Shown here: piece after piece, positions 21,399 through 32,688 of the stretch
How positions within the stretch are numbered: the stretch's first letter is position 1
How the letters are laid out: every line of letters begins with the position of its first letter
From: Hygrophila difformis
Taxonomy: Eukaryota; Streptophyta; Magnoliopsida; Lamiales; Acanthaceae
Direction: 5' to 3'
NCBI GenBank assembly: GCA_030278955.1
Contig: JAOANR010000008.1
Span: forward strand, 43,135,301-43,199,300
Length of the DNA: 64,000 nucleotides
Notes under the pieces: generated by a model
What the model was told of the DNA's origin: nothing
The model's input: only the letters and a program-made list of their open reading frames with translations
The model's database searches: none
Program-made: the position numbers and the translations under genes

Positions 21399-22481
21399 TT
21401 ACTTGTCAGTCTCTCCTTGCTGAAGGTTCACCAGATCTATTCTCCTTTCGATCGCCTCCTCTGGCGTTCGACATCCCCTAGCCTTGTGACCAAACTTGCC
21501 GCACTCATAGCAGGCTCCAGGCTTCGGGCACTGGCGCACCAAATGTGCATGGTTGCATCCTGGGTAGCGTGGTATGAACGCACCACGGTTTTCATCTCCT
21601 CCGTGGTTGAGACCTTTATTTTCTTTCCTTCGAGATCCATTGTTTTTCCTAGAGTTGTTATTGTTATCTTTCAGATCCTTCTTCTCAAGTCCTTGAGAGT
21701 CCTTGCTCGACTCACCATTTTCCTTACACTTCAACTGCTGGATTCGAGCAATTGCTACAGCGCGATCATAAATCGTCTGTAGGTTCGTGAATTGTCCTAG
21801 TGCAAGTATCTCCCGGATACTAAGGTTCAGACCTATCTCGAATTTCTGAGCCTTGTCAGAATCGGTTGGTACTATCCTCGTAGCAAATCGTACTAGCTCC
21901 TTGAATTTGGTGTAGTACTCTTGCACTGTTTGTGCACCTTGCTTCAGGTTGATGAATTCCTCATATTTCGCAGTCTTGGTGCTCAGTGGGTAGAATCTTT
22001 CTCTCAAGGCTTCCTTAAGTCCTTCCTAGGTGTAGGATTCTTCATCTTCCTCTGAATTCGTTTGAAGGTTTTGCCACCACTCATCGGCTTCGCCTCCTAA
22101 GTAGTAGGTCGCTACACGTATCTTCTCCTCGTCGGGGCATTTGATAGCGTCCAAGAGTTTGTCAAAGGTACGGATCCAACCCTCCAACTTGGCCGGATCC
22201 TCTTGCCCGTCATAATGGGGTGGGTTGTAGGGGTTTACCAATGCCAAGTAGTTGACTCGGGCTACTGGCGGAGGTATTGCCGCTTGTGCCCTATGCACCT
22301 CGGCATTTCCTAATGCTACGAGTACTTCTTCTACCGTCCTTAAACGTTCATCCATCTTGTTGGGAATAGGAGGCGCTCGATCTCCTACGTTCGGAGGAAT
22401 CTCATTGTTGTTAGGTGCGTTTGGGAGGTCAGTGTCAGTGCCGTTTGGGCTTACCTTCCTCAGTTTTCTTCTAGGTGCCAT
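21399..22481 (-). CDS. gag: Gag of gag-only element 1 (one premature stop)
   Basis: One frame of about 360 codons from the ATG at 22481 (MAPRRKLRKVSPNGT) to 21399, broken only by TAG at 22026-22028, where the homologues carry Trp. The N-terminal linker is followed by the capsid-like retrotransposon gag region (KLEGWIRTFDKLLDAIKCPD, YYLGGEADEWWQ, RERFYPLSTKTAKYEEF, QTVQEYYTKFKELVRFA). C-terminal is a CCHC knuckle CYECGKFGHKARGC, preceded by an eroded first knuckle. The protein would bind element RNA and build particles in the cytoplasm. The frame continues to 'LQQGETDK' and stop without any protease. Confidence 0.85.
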
Positions 22482-23068
22482 TTTCTGTTATAGAAGCACG
22501 CGAAGATGAGTTTCTAAGTGATCAAGATCTAGGACTAAGGCAAAGTTAGTCTTTAGCAAGCGCTCCTAAGTCAAGGTCATGTCGAGTTCTAAGGTAGGAG
22601 TGTTTCTTATCATCGATAATTCACATAAAAAGAGTTAGTGTAAATATTTATGAATATATGCAATGTAATGCAATCCCCCCCGAAGCTAATGTATATTTTA
22701 TTTATATCTATCTTCCATGGATTTTAAAAATAAGTTTATTCCATGGAGGTAATATTTTTAAAATTTAAAGATAATAATAGTAGATAAAAGTCTTGGGCCT
22801 CTATATTGGGCCAAAATAATAAACATTTGGGCTTTATTTAAAAATACAAGTGTTGGGCCTTAAAACAATTGGGCTTAAAAATAATTTCTTGGGCTTCTTA
22901 AAAAAAATATTTGGGCTTCTAAAAATTTTTGGGCTCAAAATTTGGGCTTTAACTTCAAAATAATAATTGGGCTCTTTAAAATATATTATTAGTTTAGAAA
23001 TAATAACTTTAAAAATAATAATACTTAAAAATAATAGTTTAAAAATATTCCGGGCTCTAATACCACTT
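22482..23068 (-). other. Leader and primer site of gag-only element 1
   Basis: Minus strand TGGTATTAGAGCCC (23052-23065), three nt inside the LTR, is the Met-tRNA primer site with one C-to-T change. The rest of the leader is AT-rich with repeated TTGGGCTT words and has no supported ORF. Confidence 0.75.
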
Positions 23069-25616
23069 TGTAACACCCCGAATTTGATAACCCAGGCCGG
23101 GATGTCACCGCCACACCTCCCTAGCAAGACGCGGTTTCTCCGAGCTTGTTAGAGAGATGCAAGGCTATGGTTTTCCAGAATTTAAAACATTTCAAATAGC
23201 CCATTTATAAATATATAACAAAAATCATTACATAGTATTGTCTAAGTTGCAACGGAAAGTAATATTCAAATATAGATATAGCAGCGGAAATATAAATAGG
23301 GCCAACACGGCCAAAACACGGGTTATACAGGCCCGTTATGCAAGTCATGTATAAAAACGAGAGTAAACGTTCCCAAAATCCCAATGCATGCTATGCTCAT
23401 GTGTAAGCCTTATACTCTGAAAAGAAAAAGAGAGCAACGGTTTGTCAGCATAAACATGCTGAGAAAGTTAACCCCTAGCATACAATAATGGGGTTTCACA
23501 GCCTTTAATTATTTAAGAAATAATTGACTTACATTTAGCATGATCGCAGCCACTATATAAATTAACTCATCAAGATAATGGAATTTAATTGTAGAAATCA
23601 AAGGTATGCATGCCAAATGATCACATATATAACTTGCAAGGCGATTAAATAAATTGATATAAACCAAAACACAATTTAGCAAGGATTTAATTAAACCTCT
23701 TATAAATTTCTCGTTTCGTTTCCTTTATAGGTTACCATTCGCTAGGGCTCTTATGTCCACTAGCCTCATGGTCAATATTTCACTAGGGCCCTTACGTCCG
23801 CTAGTCATACGCTTGGGCCCTTATGTCCACAAGTCACATAATCAATATCGTGCTAGGGCTCTTACATCCGCTAGACATACGCTTGGGCCCTTATGTCCAC
23901 AAGTCACATAGTCAATATTGACAGTATCTAACTTGGTCACAAATCACCAATGGTTTCAAGAGAAAAACTTGTTCTCCAATAATTCCCTCTTGGCCGCCCC
24001 CTCTCACTCTCTTGGAAGAGAATTATGATCTTCTAGTGTAGGCTAGGGTTTCTTGAAGTCCTATTTATAAAATCTCCTAATTGGTCCTAGGGCCAGACTG
24101 GGGATCCACTAGAAGGTATCAGGCTCAGGCTCGTTTACAGACTCAAATTCTTATGTTCAGCCCATAACATAATTTGGCCTATAAAACATTAATTAATTCC
24201 ACTAAATAATTAATGTTGCACTCCCGGCCTGATCCAGATTGAATCTGGGCTTCTATTAGACTCAATTTATTCCCTATGTTTAAGATATCGCACGTCCATT
24301 AATTAACTAAAACTTCTGACAATTTTAATCAATTAATCTCTTTTAATCCTTAAGTAGTACCACTCAAACTTCATCATTGTACGGAATAAATACACCTGCA
24401 GGGTTCATACAATGATCCTTATTGAGTTCCTTAAGGGGACGCCATCAACCCGGATAACCAGGACACATTGCCCTAGTGAGAATAAATAGACACCATTCAA
24501 ATAATATTGGCGCCTAAAATACGAAGCATATTGAATCAACTAGGACTCTCACTCATGGTAAATCAAAGCGACCAACAAATATTCCATGTGTCAGATTTAT
24601 CTCTACTAGGGTTAAGAATTAATCAGAGTCGCCGAGATCTTGATTCTTCTTATGCCAGAATAGAAGAATGCATCTCAACTGTGTTCCTTTCAATGCGACG
24701 CAGCGCACTACTGCAAACTAATAGTCAAGATAAACTAATTAGAAGTTTCCAGTACAACATAAACCAATAGTTATGTCCAAACTATCTCAGTTGTGAATAC
24801 TTTTTATATCTTATAAGGAACCGACAACATGATCTTCTGTGTGACTCCTAACACACCATGTTGTCTACAATATTAGATAATTGGACATACTTGCAATTAT
24901 GTAGAAAACATACAAGCATCCATACAAAAGCAACAATGTGAATAACCATTTATTTAAGTCAATATAGAAATCGAATAAATACAAAAGCGCACTAAAAGTT
25001 TGCTTTACTGTATACTCTATCACTTTGTCCGCGCGGAGCACGCGCGACCAGTCCTGGGACGCGTCTCCCTCTTCCGCGCGGCGGCGCAAAGCGAGCGCGT
25101 GGTGGCCGGACCGGCCGGTTCGGCGGTCCGCGTGGTCCGTCGGGTCTTTTCTTCTTTTCTCGATCGGGTTTCTATCCTCTACGTTTTCGGTTTGACCTTT
25201 CGGGTCATTTCTGGGGTTACGATTCCTTTCTTAAATTTATTTCGACTCTAATGAATTTCATATTCGAAATCTTGAATCCGCCGAGTTTGAATCCGTCGGC
25301 TTGAATTCGTCGTCTTTTGGCTCCCGTGCAATAATTTATCTAATTAAATTATTTCCGAGTTCACGGGTTCTCGGAATTAAAATTCTCTTCCTTCTTGAAT
25401 TTGATTCCAATTCTTTTGGGATTAATCCATGGAATATCTTCGGGCTTCCTTTCCCTCTTTCATCCCATTTCGACTTGACCAAAATTTGGGTTCGAATTCT
25501 TTGAATTTACAGGTCACGCCATTTCCGAGCAATAATTTATTGTAATAAATTATTTTCTTCTCGGAAATAAATTTTATTTCGTTTCTTTGGGCGTTGTAAA
25601 AACCCCGGGTATTACG
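23069..25616 (-). repeat. 5' LTR of gag-only element 1, interrupted
   Basis: Matches the 3' LTR at both ends (23069-23958 and about 25023-25616). The segment equivalent to about 18990-20600 is missing and is replaced by a truncated copia LTR. Its outer end reads ATTACG in place of ATTACA. The lost part contains the predicted splice donor. Confidence 0.8.
23960..25022 (-). mobile_element. Truncated copia LTR
   Basis: Reverse complement of about the first 1060 nt of the copia LTR found intact at 45880-47279 and 50782-52169. It starts TGATAGAGTATACAGTAAAG on the minus strand at 25022 and stops near 23960, inside AAGTTTTTCTC. It lacks the final third of the LTR, and about 1.6 kb of the host gypsy LTR is missing at the junction, so an insertion was followed by deletion. 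Confidence 0.85.
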
Positions 25617-25621
25617 CTCCA

Positions 25622-26459
25622 CAGGTAAGTGACAACTTTTACCAAAAATTTATTGAAAAGGAGACATACCCAAAGGAGTTTTGTAGGCAGTGCGATATGC
25701 CCAAAGTGCATCATCCAACTTGTTTGCCCAATCTTTTCTTGTATGTTTGACAGTAGTCTCCAAAACGTGCTTAAGCTCTCGGTTGCTCACTTCCACTTGT
25801 CCACAAGTTTGGGGATGATATGGTGTAGCAATTTTGTGTTTCACCCCATACTTGACCAGGACCGCCTCCAACCACTTATTCTTGAAGTATGTACCACCAT
25901 CACTGATAATAGCACGAGACGCTCCAAATCTAGTGAAAATATGCTTTCTGAGAAAAGCAATCACCCTCTTGGAATCATTAGTTGGCATAGCTAAGGCCTC
26001 CACCCACTTGGAAACATAGTTCACTGCAACTAGAATGTACTGATTTCCATAGGAAGATGGAAATGGACCCAGGAAATCTATACAACAAACATAAAAAATT
26101 TCAACTTCTTGAATATTCTTTAGGGGCATCTCATCCCTAGGTCCAATTCCACCAAGCCTTTGACACTTGTCACATGCCTGCACAAAAACACGAGCATCTT
26201 TGTATATGTTAGGCCAATAAAAAGTAGATTGTAATACCTTAAATGCAGTGCGATTAGCTCCATGGTGTCCTCCAACTGGTGAAGAATGGCACTGTGCTAG
26301 GATGTCTAAAATTTCATCTTCATGAACACACTTTCTAAGCACTTGGTCCGAACACAGTCTAAATAACTCTCCATCATCATAGTGATACATGTGGACATCC
26401 CTCATAAATTTCTTCACTTGATGTGGTGGAAGATGAGTAGGCACATACCCTGCAACCAA
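25622..26459 (-). pseudogene. Athila-like integrase core (broken)
   Basis: Minus-strand frame with zinc-binding motif ([16 protein letters not shown] .. [10 protein letters not shown]), first catalytic Asp in [11 protein letters not shown], second in IISDGGTYF, and the Glu in the segment [17 protein letters not shown] about 35 residues later. It ends [10 protein letters not shown] with an in-frame TAA, after which IFGKSCHLPVE leads into the part at 17997. Joins element cDNA to DNA in intact relatives. Confidence 0.85.
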
Positions 26460-26923
26460 ATAATTAACAACATCAGCATACCAAGGGTATGAATAGCAAA
26501 AAGATGTTCATCAGGAAAAGAATTAGGAATCTCCCAATCATGTTCCTCCTTCTCTAGCTTGATTCTGGATAAATGGTCAGCTACTAGATTCTCAGTCCAT
26601 TTTCTGTCAATGGTCTCATAGTCAAACTCTTGCAGTAGACAAGTCCATATAATAAATCTAACCTTTGCATTCTCCTTCTTCGCAGTCAGATACTTGATAG
26701 CAGAATGATCAGTGTGGACAAATGTCTTAGACCTCACTAAGTAAGATCTAAATTTCTCAAATCCAAATACCACAGTTAGAAATTCTTTCTCAGTAGTAGA
26801 ATAATTTCTTTGCGCTCCATTAAGTGCCTTTGATGCATAATAAATCACATGCATCTTCCTATCCTTCCTCTGGCCCAGAACAACTCCAACTGCATAGTCA
26901 CTGGCATCACACATCATAATCAA
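26414..26923 (-). pseudogene. Athila-like RNase H (broken)
   Basis: [15 protein letters not shown] gives the first Asp, [20 protein letters not shown] the Glu, [11 protein letters not shown] the next Asp and VADHLSRI the last. A frame change near 26905-26925 separates it from RT, and another near 26460-26500 from integrase. It would remove RNA from the RNA:DNA hybrid. Confidence 0.85.
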
Positions 26924-27099
26924 ATGGCAAAGTCCAATCAGGAGCCTGAATAATAGGAGCTGTTGTCAGTCTCTTCTTCAATGTCTCAAAGGCTGTCTTA
27001 CATTTATCATCAAAGATAAATGGAGCATCCTTACAAGTCAAATCAGAAAGAGGCCTGGCAACATATGCAAACTTTTCTACAAATCTCCTATAGAACCCT
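26924..27099 (-). pseudogene. Athila-like RT connection region (cut by gap)
   Basis: Minus-strand [35 protein letters not shown], the thumb/connection part between RT palm and RNase H. The catalytic palm would lie in the 500-N gap or be absent. Confidence 0.8.
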
Positions 27100-27599
27100 N
27101 NNNNNNNNNNNNNNNNNNNNNNNNNNNNNNNNNNNNNNNNNNNNNNNNNNNNNNNNNNNNNNNNNNNNNNNNNNNNNNNNNNNNNNNNNNNNNNNNNNNN
27201 NNNNNNNNNNNNNNNNNNNNNNNNNNNNNNNNNNNNNNNNNNNNNNNNNNNNNNNNNNNNNNNNNNNNNNNNNNNNNNNNNNNNNNNNNNNNNNNNNNNN
27301 NNNNNNNNNNNNNNNNNNNNNNNNNNNNNNNNNNNNNNNNNNNNNNNNNNNNNNNNNNNNNNNNNNNNNNNNNNNNNNNNNNNNNNNNNNNNNNNNNNNN
27401 NNNNNNNNNNNNNNNNNNNNNNNNNNNNNNNNNNNNNNNNNNNNNNNNNNNNNNNNNNNNNNNNNNNNNNNNNNNNNNNNNNNNNNNNNNNNNNNNNNNN
27501 NNNNNNNNNNNNNNNNNNNNNNNNNNNNNNNNNNNNNNNNNNNNNNNNNNNNNNNNNNNNNNNNNNNNNNNNNNNNNNNNNNNNNNNNNNNNNNNNNNN
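27100..27599. other. Assembly gap (500 N)
   Basis: Exactly 500 N. Athila RT enters from the left and a gypsy LTR emerges on the right, so the gap hides the rest of the Athila body and the start of the next element. Confidence 0.99.
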
Positions 27600-28993
27600 A
27601 CAGAAACACCCTAACAAGCAACTTTCGTGTTTTAACGATTTCGAATAAGTTGAGGAACCATGTCCAATATCGAGATTATTACACAACCGATGTACTGTCA
27701 GAATCCAGTTTTGTCACAGTTCTGAAAATTGACTTTTTGACATATCAAATGGACTCCACAAATTCTAAAATTTTATACACATATACTAGACATGATTATC
27801 TACAACTTTCAATTAGATTGCAAGGACTAATTCGGAATAAAAATCATAGAAACATGCTCATCAAGTTCGGACATATGCACTGTCAGATTTTCGAAAAAGT
27901 TTTAAATCACAGTTTATGTTCGGAGCGATTTGGGGTAGCAAACGTTGATGCAAATCTCTGAAATTTTTATACAACATAGTTTAATGTGTTAGGATGAAAA
28001 GTCTAGTTTTGAGTTTTACGGTTTGAACTCTCAAAATAGGGGTTTTAATCAGATTTCGAAAATTGTGCAAGTTGGGGTTTTTAGGTTCGATTTTTACGTT
28101 TCGTTACAAAGACACTAAATCGGACGCCCCTAAGCCACCCGTATTGATATGAAAGGCATCAACTTACAGTGATAGAGTGTTTGGTCGTCCTAGGGTCGCT
28201 GGGCTTGTCCAAATTTGCTTCGAACGGATCTACGAACTCGTTCTCCTTCTCCTTCGGCCACGAACGTTTTTGCAAGTCAAAGATCCGAAGTTAGATTGAG
28301 GATTTGAGATTAAAAACAAGAATGAGACCCAACATAACTTTTACCAATGATCCAAGGACTGTTATCCTTGATCTACACGTCTCTACGGTCGTCGTTGGTC
28401 GCCGGAAAGTCGCCGGAAGTTCGTCGGGAAGTCGTCGGAAAAGTGTTTGGCTTTGGCAGAGTTTAGGAGAGTAGAGGGAAGTTTGGAGACTGAGAATGGG
28501 TGAGAATCTGCTCTCCCATCGTCCTAATACTCCTTCCCCCGTCCAAAATTCACTTTCCATAGTCGGGGGGTCGAATTATGGCAAGAAATCGCCGAAATCG
28601 CGTGATTTGCCGCATTCTGGGCAACCATGCGGGGTTGGCGCGGGGAAAGGGGAAACCCCGCACGGATAGCGCGTGGCCAACGCCTGGACTTCGGTCCGGG
28701 CGGGTCGTGCGATCCGTCAAGCCTTTCCTCCTCTCTTTCGACTTCTATCCCTCTATGTTCTCGGATTACGATTTTCCGGGTCATTCTCGGATTACGATTC
28801 CTATCCTAAATTTATTCCGACTCAAATTGATTTCATGTTTGAAATCTTAAGTCTATCGGTTTTGGGTTCGTCGGCTTCTAAATCGTCGTCTTCCGACTTC
28901 CGTGCATTTCCGACTTTACGGGTTCTCGGAACAAAGCCTCCTCGCTCATCGGATTAAATTCTATTTTATATCCTAAAAATTACGGGTATTACA
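27600..28993 (-). repeat. Partial minus-strand gypsy LTR, subfamily 1
   Basis: Ends GGGTATTACA at 28993, the family LTR start read backwards. Shares the CCGGAAAGTCGCCGG region (about 28390-28450) with the LTR at 1-2760 and the GC-rich promoter-like block (28620-28720) with the Tekay LTR. Donor-like GTAAGTTGAT at 28158-28167 on the minus strand. The other end is in the gap. Confidence 0.75.
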
Positions 28994-29973
28994 CCTTTGA
29001 AATAAAATAAATGAAATAAGAATTTTGAAAAAAATCCCCTTACAACTGGATTAATTAAAATTAGGGGGTGAGTGCTCTGCAGGGTGCCCTCCTAACTATT
29101 CCCTTCGTGCCCTTACGGACGATGGTGACCCGCGCGAATATGAGAAAATAAAATACACATGAATAATGTTTGCCGAAAGGCAATTGAGATATAATGCTTG
29201 CCTGAAAGGCAATTGAGATATAATGCTTGCCGAAAGGCAATTGATAAAGAAAGCTTGCCTAATGGCAATTGAGATATAAACTTGAGGAATGAGGCATATA
29301 AGAAATTGGTTGGACCTTGACTGGTAGCAACGGGAAGAAACTAAAAGACTTGAAGATTGTTTCTTTTGTGTAAATTATGCTTTTAAAGTATGTCTTACAA
29401 TTGTTTTACTTTGCAAGTTATATTTATGATCTTATGGAATCCCTGTCTTTTTAATTATGCCCTTAAATTATTATTATTAGATAAATAAATTAAATTAAGT
29501 GGTGTATGCACATGTTTTCTTTTAAATTGAATTAATGGCTTTGAAACCCCTTAATCATGCTAAGTGTTAACTTACTCAGCACGTTTTGCTGACCCAAACC
29601 ATTTTGTATTTCCTTTTCTTTCAGAGTATAAGGATTATGCATCATCATATGCATACATGGGAACATTTGGGGAAACATTACTTTAAATTCCTGTATTTAG
29701 TTATGACTTGCATGAACGGGCCTGTTTAACCCGTGTTCTGGCCATGTTGGCCCTATTTTTAAATTCCGCTGCATTATACATATGTAAATATTACTTTCCA
29801 CTGCAACTTTGATATTATGATTTCTAAATTATATTACGATGGGCTGTTTGAATGTTTTAAATTCTGAAAAACCATAGCCTTGCATCTCTTTAGCAAGCTC
29901 GGAGAAACCGTATCTTGTTAGGGAGGTGTGGCGGTGACATCCCGGCCTGGGTTATCAGAACCGGGGTGTTACA
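28994..29973 (+). repeat. Partial plus-strand gypsy LTR
   Basis: Begins inside an LTR, where the minus-strand LTR abuts it, and ends GGTGTTACA at 29973. Contains GTGAGTGCTCTGCAGGGTGC (29069), the hairpin array, branch-point-like CTGAC and acceptor TTTCTTTCAG/AGTATA (29623-29624), and the ACGGG/CCCGT hairpin block. No primer site follows; mid-gag sequence starts directly at 29974. Confidence 0.8.
29166..29271 (+). repeat. TTGCCGAAAGGCAA hairpin array (4 units)
   Basis: Four units of about 27-30 bp, each with TTGCC..GGCAA around GAAA or a variant, so the RNA could form stem-loops with a GNRA-type tetraloop. The same unit occurs 7 and 9 times in the LTRs of gag-only element 2. Confidence 0.8.
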
Positions 29974-30455
29974 ACTGTAGAGGAAGTCCTTGTAGCATTA
30001 TGAAATGCTGAGGTGCATAGGGCACAAGTAGCAGTACCTCCGCCAGTACCCCGAGTCAACTAGTTGGCATTTGTGAACCCTTACAACCCACCCCATTATG
30101 ACGGCCAAGAGAATCCGGCCAAGTTGGAAGGTTGGATCCGTACCTTTGATAAGCTCTTGAACGTTATCAAATGCCCTGATGAGGAGAAGATGCACGTAGT
30201 GACCTACTACTTAGGAGGCGAAGCCGATAAGTGGTGGCAAAATCTTCAAACGAATGCGGAGGAAGACGAAGAAGCCTACACTTGGGAAGAACTTAGGAAG
30301 CCTTGAGGGAAAGATTCTACCCACTGAGCACCAAGACTGCGAAATATGAGGAGTTCATCAACCTCAGACAAGGTGCGCAAACAGTGCAAGAGTACTACAC
30401 CAAATTCAAGGAGCTAGTACGATTTGCTACGAGGCTAGTGCCAACCGACTCTGAC
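29974..30455 (+). pseudogene. Truncated gypsy gag fragment
   Basis: Starts in mid-gag (TVEEVLVAL), runs through FVNPYNPPHYDGQENP, EGWIRTFDKLL, YYLGGEADKWWQ and RERFYPLSTKTAKYEEF to RLVPTDSD, and stops abruptly at 30455. It has two in-frame stops early and a frameshift near 30300. Both ends are artificial: the 5' end abuts an LTR end and the 3' end joins the GC-rich gene-like DNA that follows. Confidence 0.85.
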
Positions 30456-31119
30456 TCTTTCGGTTGCCTCGCACCCACCACCACCATTTGCACCGCCCCC
30501 CTCTCGTCCGCCTTCAGCGCTGCCACCGACCTCGCGATCTCTTCTGTCCGTGCCAGCGCCGGCGGCTGGCCTCTTCCTTTCCCGCTCGCTGCCCCCGGCA
30601 CACCACGTTCTCCACCTCCGTAGCCATCCCTGTCTCGCGTCGCCTCCCCGATTCCGCGCCAGTCTGCCGCTGCGGTCCTCCTGTCCGTCGCCGCTGCCAC
30701 TCTAGGGTTGGGGATTTTGTGCGTTTTGTTTCCTTTTTGCTATCATCCTCATTCTAGGTGAGTCCATATTCCTTATTTGCTTCTTTCATATTTGGTGCAA
30801 AGAGGCTGGATTAATTAGGGATTTTGGACGCTCGATTGGGGAATTTTTGAACCCCGGACATGGAGAAAGTATCATAAAAAAAGATAGTTGCATTTTGTGC
30901 TCTTACCTACGTTCCTCAATTCCTGCTCTTACCTACTTTTTTAAATTCTTCAATTAGTGTTTCTTCGTTCCTGCGTCTCATTTTGTGCTTTCGCGAATTT
31001 GTTACATGATTTAGTAATTTTTAGTCGTTATATCTATCCGGATAGCTAGCCAAATTCTGCTGCGTTAGTGTTTTAATATTCGAGTTTTGTGAACAAATAT
31101 GGATTTGATTGTTGATTAG
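30456..31119 (+). other. GC-rich gene-like segment upstream of the xylulose kinase exon
   Basis: 30456-30757 is markedly C-rich and ends TCTAG/GTGAGTCC, a good splice donor, so it resembles a 5' UTR or first exon. 30758-31119 is AT-rich and intron-like, ending GATTAG/GTGTCTG before the kinase exon. The open frame here does not look like the kinase N-terminus, which seems to be missing. Confidence 0.4.
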
Positions 31120-32010
31120 GTGTCTGAAAGTAACTGTACTGGATGCAACCATCAATATAGTTGCTACCGAGGTTGTGAATTTTGACGAGGATTTGCCTCA
31201 CTACAAAACTAAAGGTGGTGTTTACCGGGATCCGGTGGTGAATGGGAGGGTTGTTTCCCCCACTTTAATGTGGGTGGAGGCACTTGACACCGTGCTTAGA
31301 AGGCTGAAGAACTCGGGGTTGGATTTCGGTAATATTGTTGTTGTTTCTGGTAGTGCACAGCAACATGGCAGTGTGTATTGGAACAATGGGAGTTCTGCGG
31401 TCCTTGCGTCATTGGACTTAAACAAACCATTGGTGGATCAGCTCGGTGATACGTTCTCGCTTAATGAATCGCCTATCTGGATGGACTGTAGCACCACACC
31501 TTAGTGCCGAGCTATTGAGAAGGCTGTGGGAGGTGCATTGGAGTTATCTAAGCTTACTGGTTCATGTGCCCATGAGAGATATGCAGGGCCTCAGATAAGG
31601 AAAATATTTGAAACGCAACCAGAAATTTATGAAAATACGGAAAGGATCTCGCTCATTAGCTCTTTTATGGCTTCACTTCTTATTGGGGGTTATGCTTGTA
31701 TTTATCAAACTGACGGGGCTGGAATGAATCTGATGGATATTAAACTCAGAGCATGGTCTGAGAAAGCTTTAGAGGTTTGTGTTGCACAATTTGTTATGCA
31801 TTTAAAGCATTAACTGCGACTTCATGTTTTTGTTTGTTGCCCCACCTACGGACTTTCCTTGACTGGATATATCAGACTTTCGTTTCCTAGCTTGTTTACA
31901 TTTGCATCCATCAATTTGTAGGCTACAGCTCCAGGTTTGGAGAAAAAACTTGGCAATTTAGCTCCTGCATATGTTGTTGCTGGTTTGATATCTAAATATC
32001 ATGTGGAAAG
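31120..32010 (+). pseudogene. Xylulose kinase (XK2-like) gene fragment
   Basis: Exon 31120-31774 encodes SLKVTVLDATINIVATE, LPHYKTKGGVYRDP, SPTLMWVEALD, SGSAQQHGSVYW, SPIWMDCSTTP, then TAG (31502-31504, where CAG/Gln is expected), and continues in the same frame with CRAIEKAVGGALELSKLTGS to FMASLLIGGYACIYQTDGAGMN. Exon 31922-32010 encodes ATAPGLEKKLGNLAPAYVVAG. Good intron borders (GAG/GTTTGT, TTGTAG/GC). This is the N-terminal FGGY-kinase part of plant cytosolic xylulose kinase, which phosphorylates D-xylulose. The first residues and the C-terminal half, including the ATP-binding lobe, are absent, so it is a dead fragment. Confidence 0.85.
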
Positions 32011-32578
32011 GTTGGCAAGGCATTGCTATTTACCTTTAAAATTTGCATATGGATTTACAAATGACTTACAAAACCAGTATGCTTTATGAAAATAAATATT
32101 GAAAATACCTTCCTGTAAATTGTTATATTTGATGTAGCCATGTATGGTGTGTATGCTATGCAGAATTCTACCTCAAAGAGATGCATGTTCTTTCGAATTC
32201 TACATTTTCAATTTCAGTCAGAGTATTTTGGTCTGAATTGTTCTTCCTCATTATGAAGTTGATTTTTGTTTTCTGAAAATAACTTGTCTGAACTCAGTGA
32301 ACCCCGAGCTGTTATGTACTCATCAGGGATCAAGGAGCCAAATCTTCGATTATGTACTTTGTGTTTTACTGTTTTTGCTTCAGGTTGTGCTTCTTCGTAT
32401 TTTGCTTCATTGTTGGGTGGCTGCACTGATTTTGTTTCAATTTGTGCTTCTTCCCATTTCGCTTTATTATTTGGCGTCTTGAATGAATGTTCTTCCCTGG
32501 TGCTTTGGTGTTTTCCACTAATTTACTGTAAGGATGATTGGGTCACATTTAGTTTGTGTTTCTGGTTTGGTCTTCCAG
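32011..32578 (+). other. Intron-like sequence between gene fragments
   Basis: AT-rich with long T-rich pyrimidine tracts and no supported coding exon. It ends TGGTCTTCCAG, a good acceptor for the next exon. Somewhere in it lies the junction between xylulose kinase and kinase-C material. Confidence 0.4.
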
Positions 32579-32688
32579 ATGGGAACAAGTAAAGAGGTGG
32601 AATTGACATGGTGTTTAAGTACATGGACCGTGAATTGTCTGGTTTTGCTGATAGGCCTGAAATGAGCTTCTCTGTCGCAAAAATTAAG
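32579..32688 (+). pseudogene. CDKC-type cyclin-dependent kinase exon
   Basis: Single 110-bp exon between TCTTCCAG and AAG/GTACTT. It reads GNK-stop-RGGIDMVFKYMDRELSGFADRPEMSF..KIK. This resembles the hinge of plant CDKC kinases (MVFEYMDHDLTGLADRP pattern), which phosphorylate the RNA polymerase II tail. One in-frame TAA replaces a Tyr codon and several hinge residues differ. No neighbouring kinase exons (glycine loop, HRD, DFG) are found, so it is an isolated captured exon. Confidence 0.7.

Larger units (their letters stand above)
17998..25616 (-). mobile_element. Gag-only gypsy element 1 (TR-GAG-like)
   Basis: Minus-strand element flanked by CTCCA (17993-17997, 25617-25621): 5' LTR 23069-25616, primer site, leader, gag 22481-21399, short 3' UTR, polypurine tract, 3' LTR 18136-21070. 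There is no protease, RT, RNase H or integrase: gag is followed within about 30 nt by the 3' UTR that lies after pol in the Tekay element. Such gag-only elements are known in plants as TR-GAG and depend on pol from a partner. Oddities: a 138-bp extra LTR piece at the left edge and a copia LTR within the 5' LTR. Confidence 0.8.

Noticed and set aside
26907..27961. Open frames spanning the second N gap
   Set aside because: Only the RT connection part (26924-27099) is real; the rest is N or LTR sequence in a chance frame.
31109..31813. Functional xylulose kinase gene
   Set aside because: N-terminus and C-terminal half are missing and an in-frame TAG interrupts the main exon.
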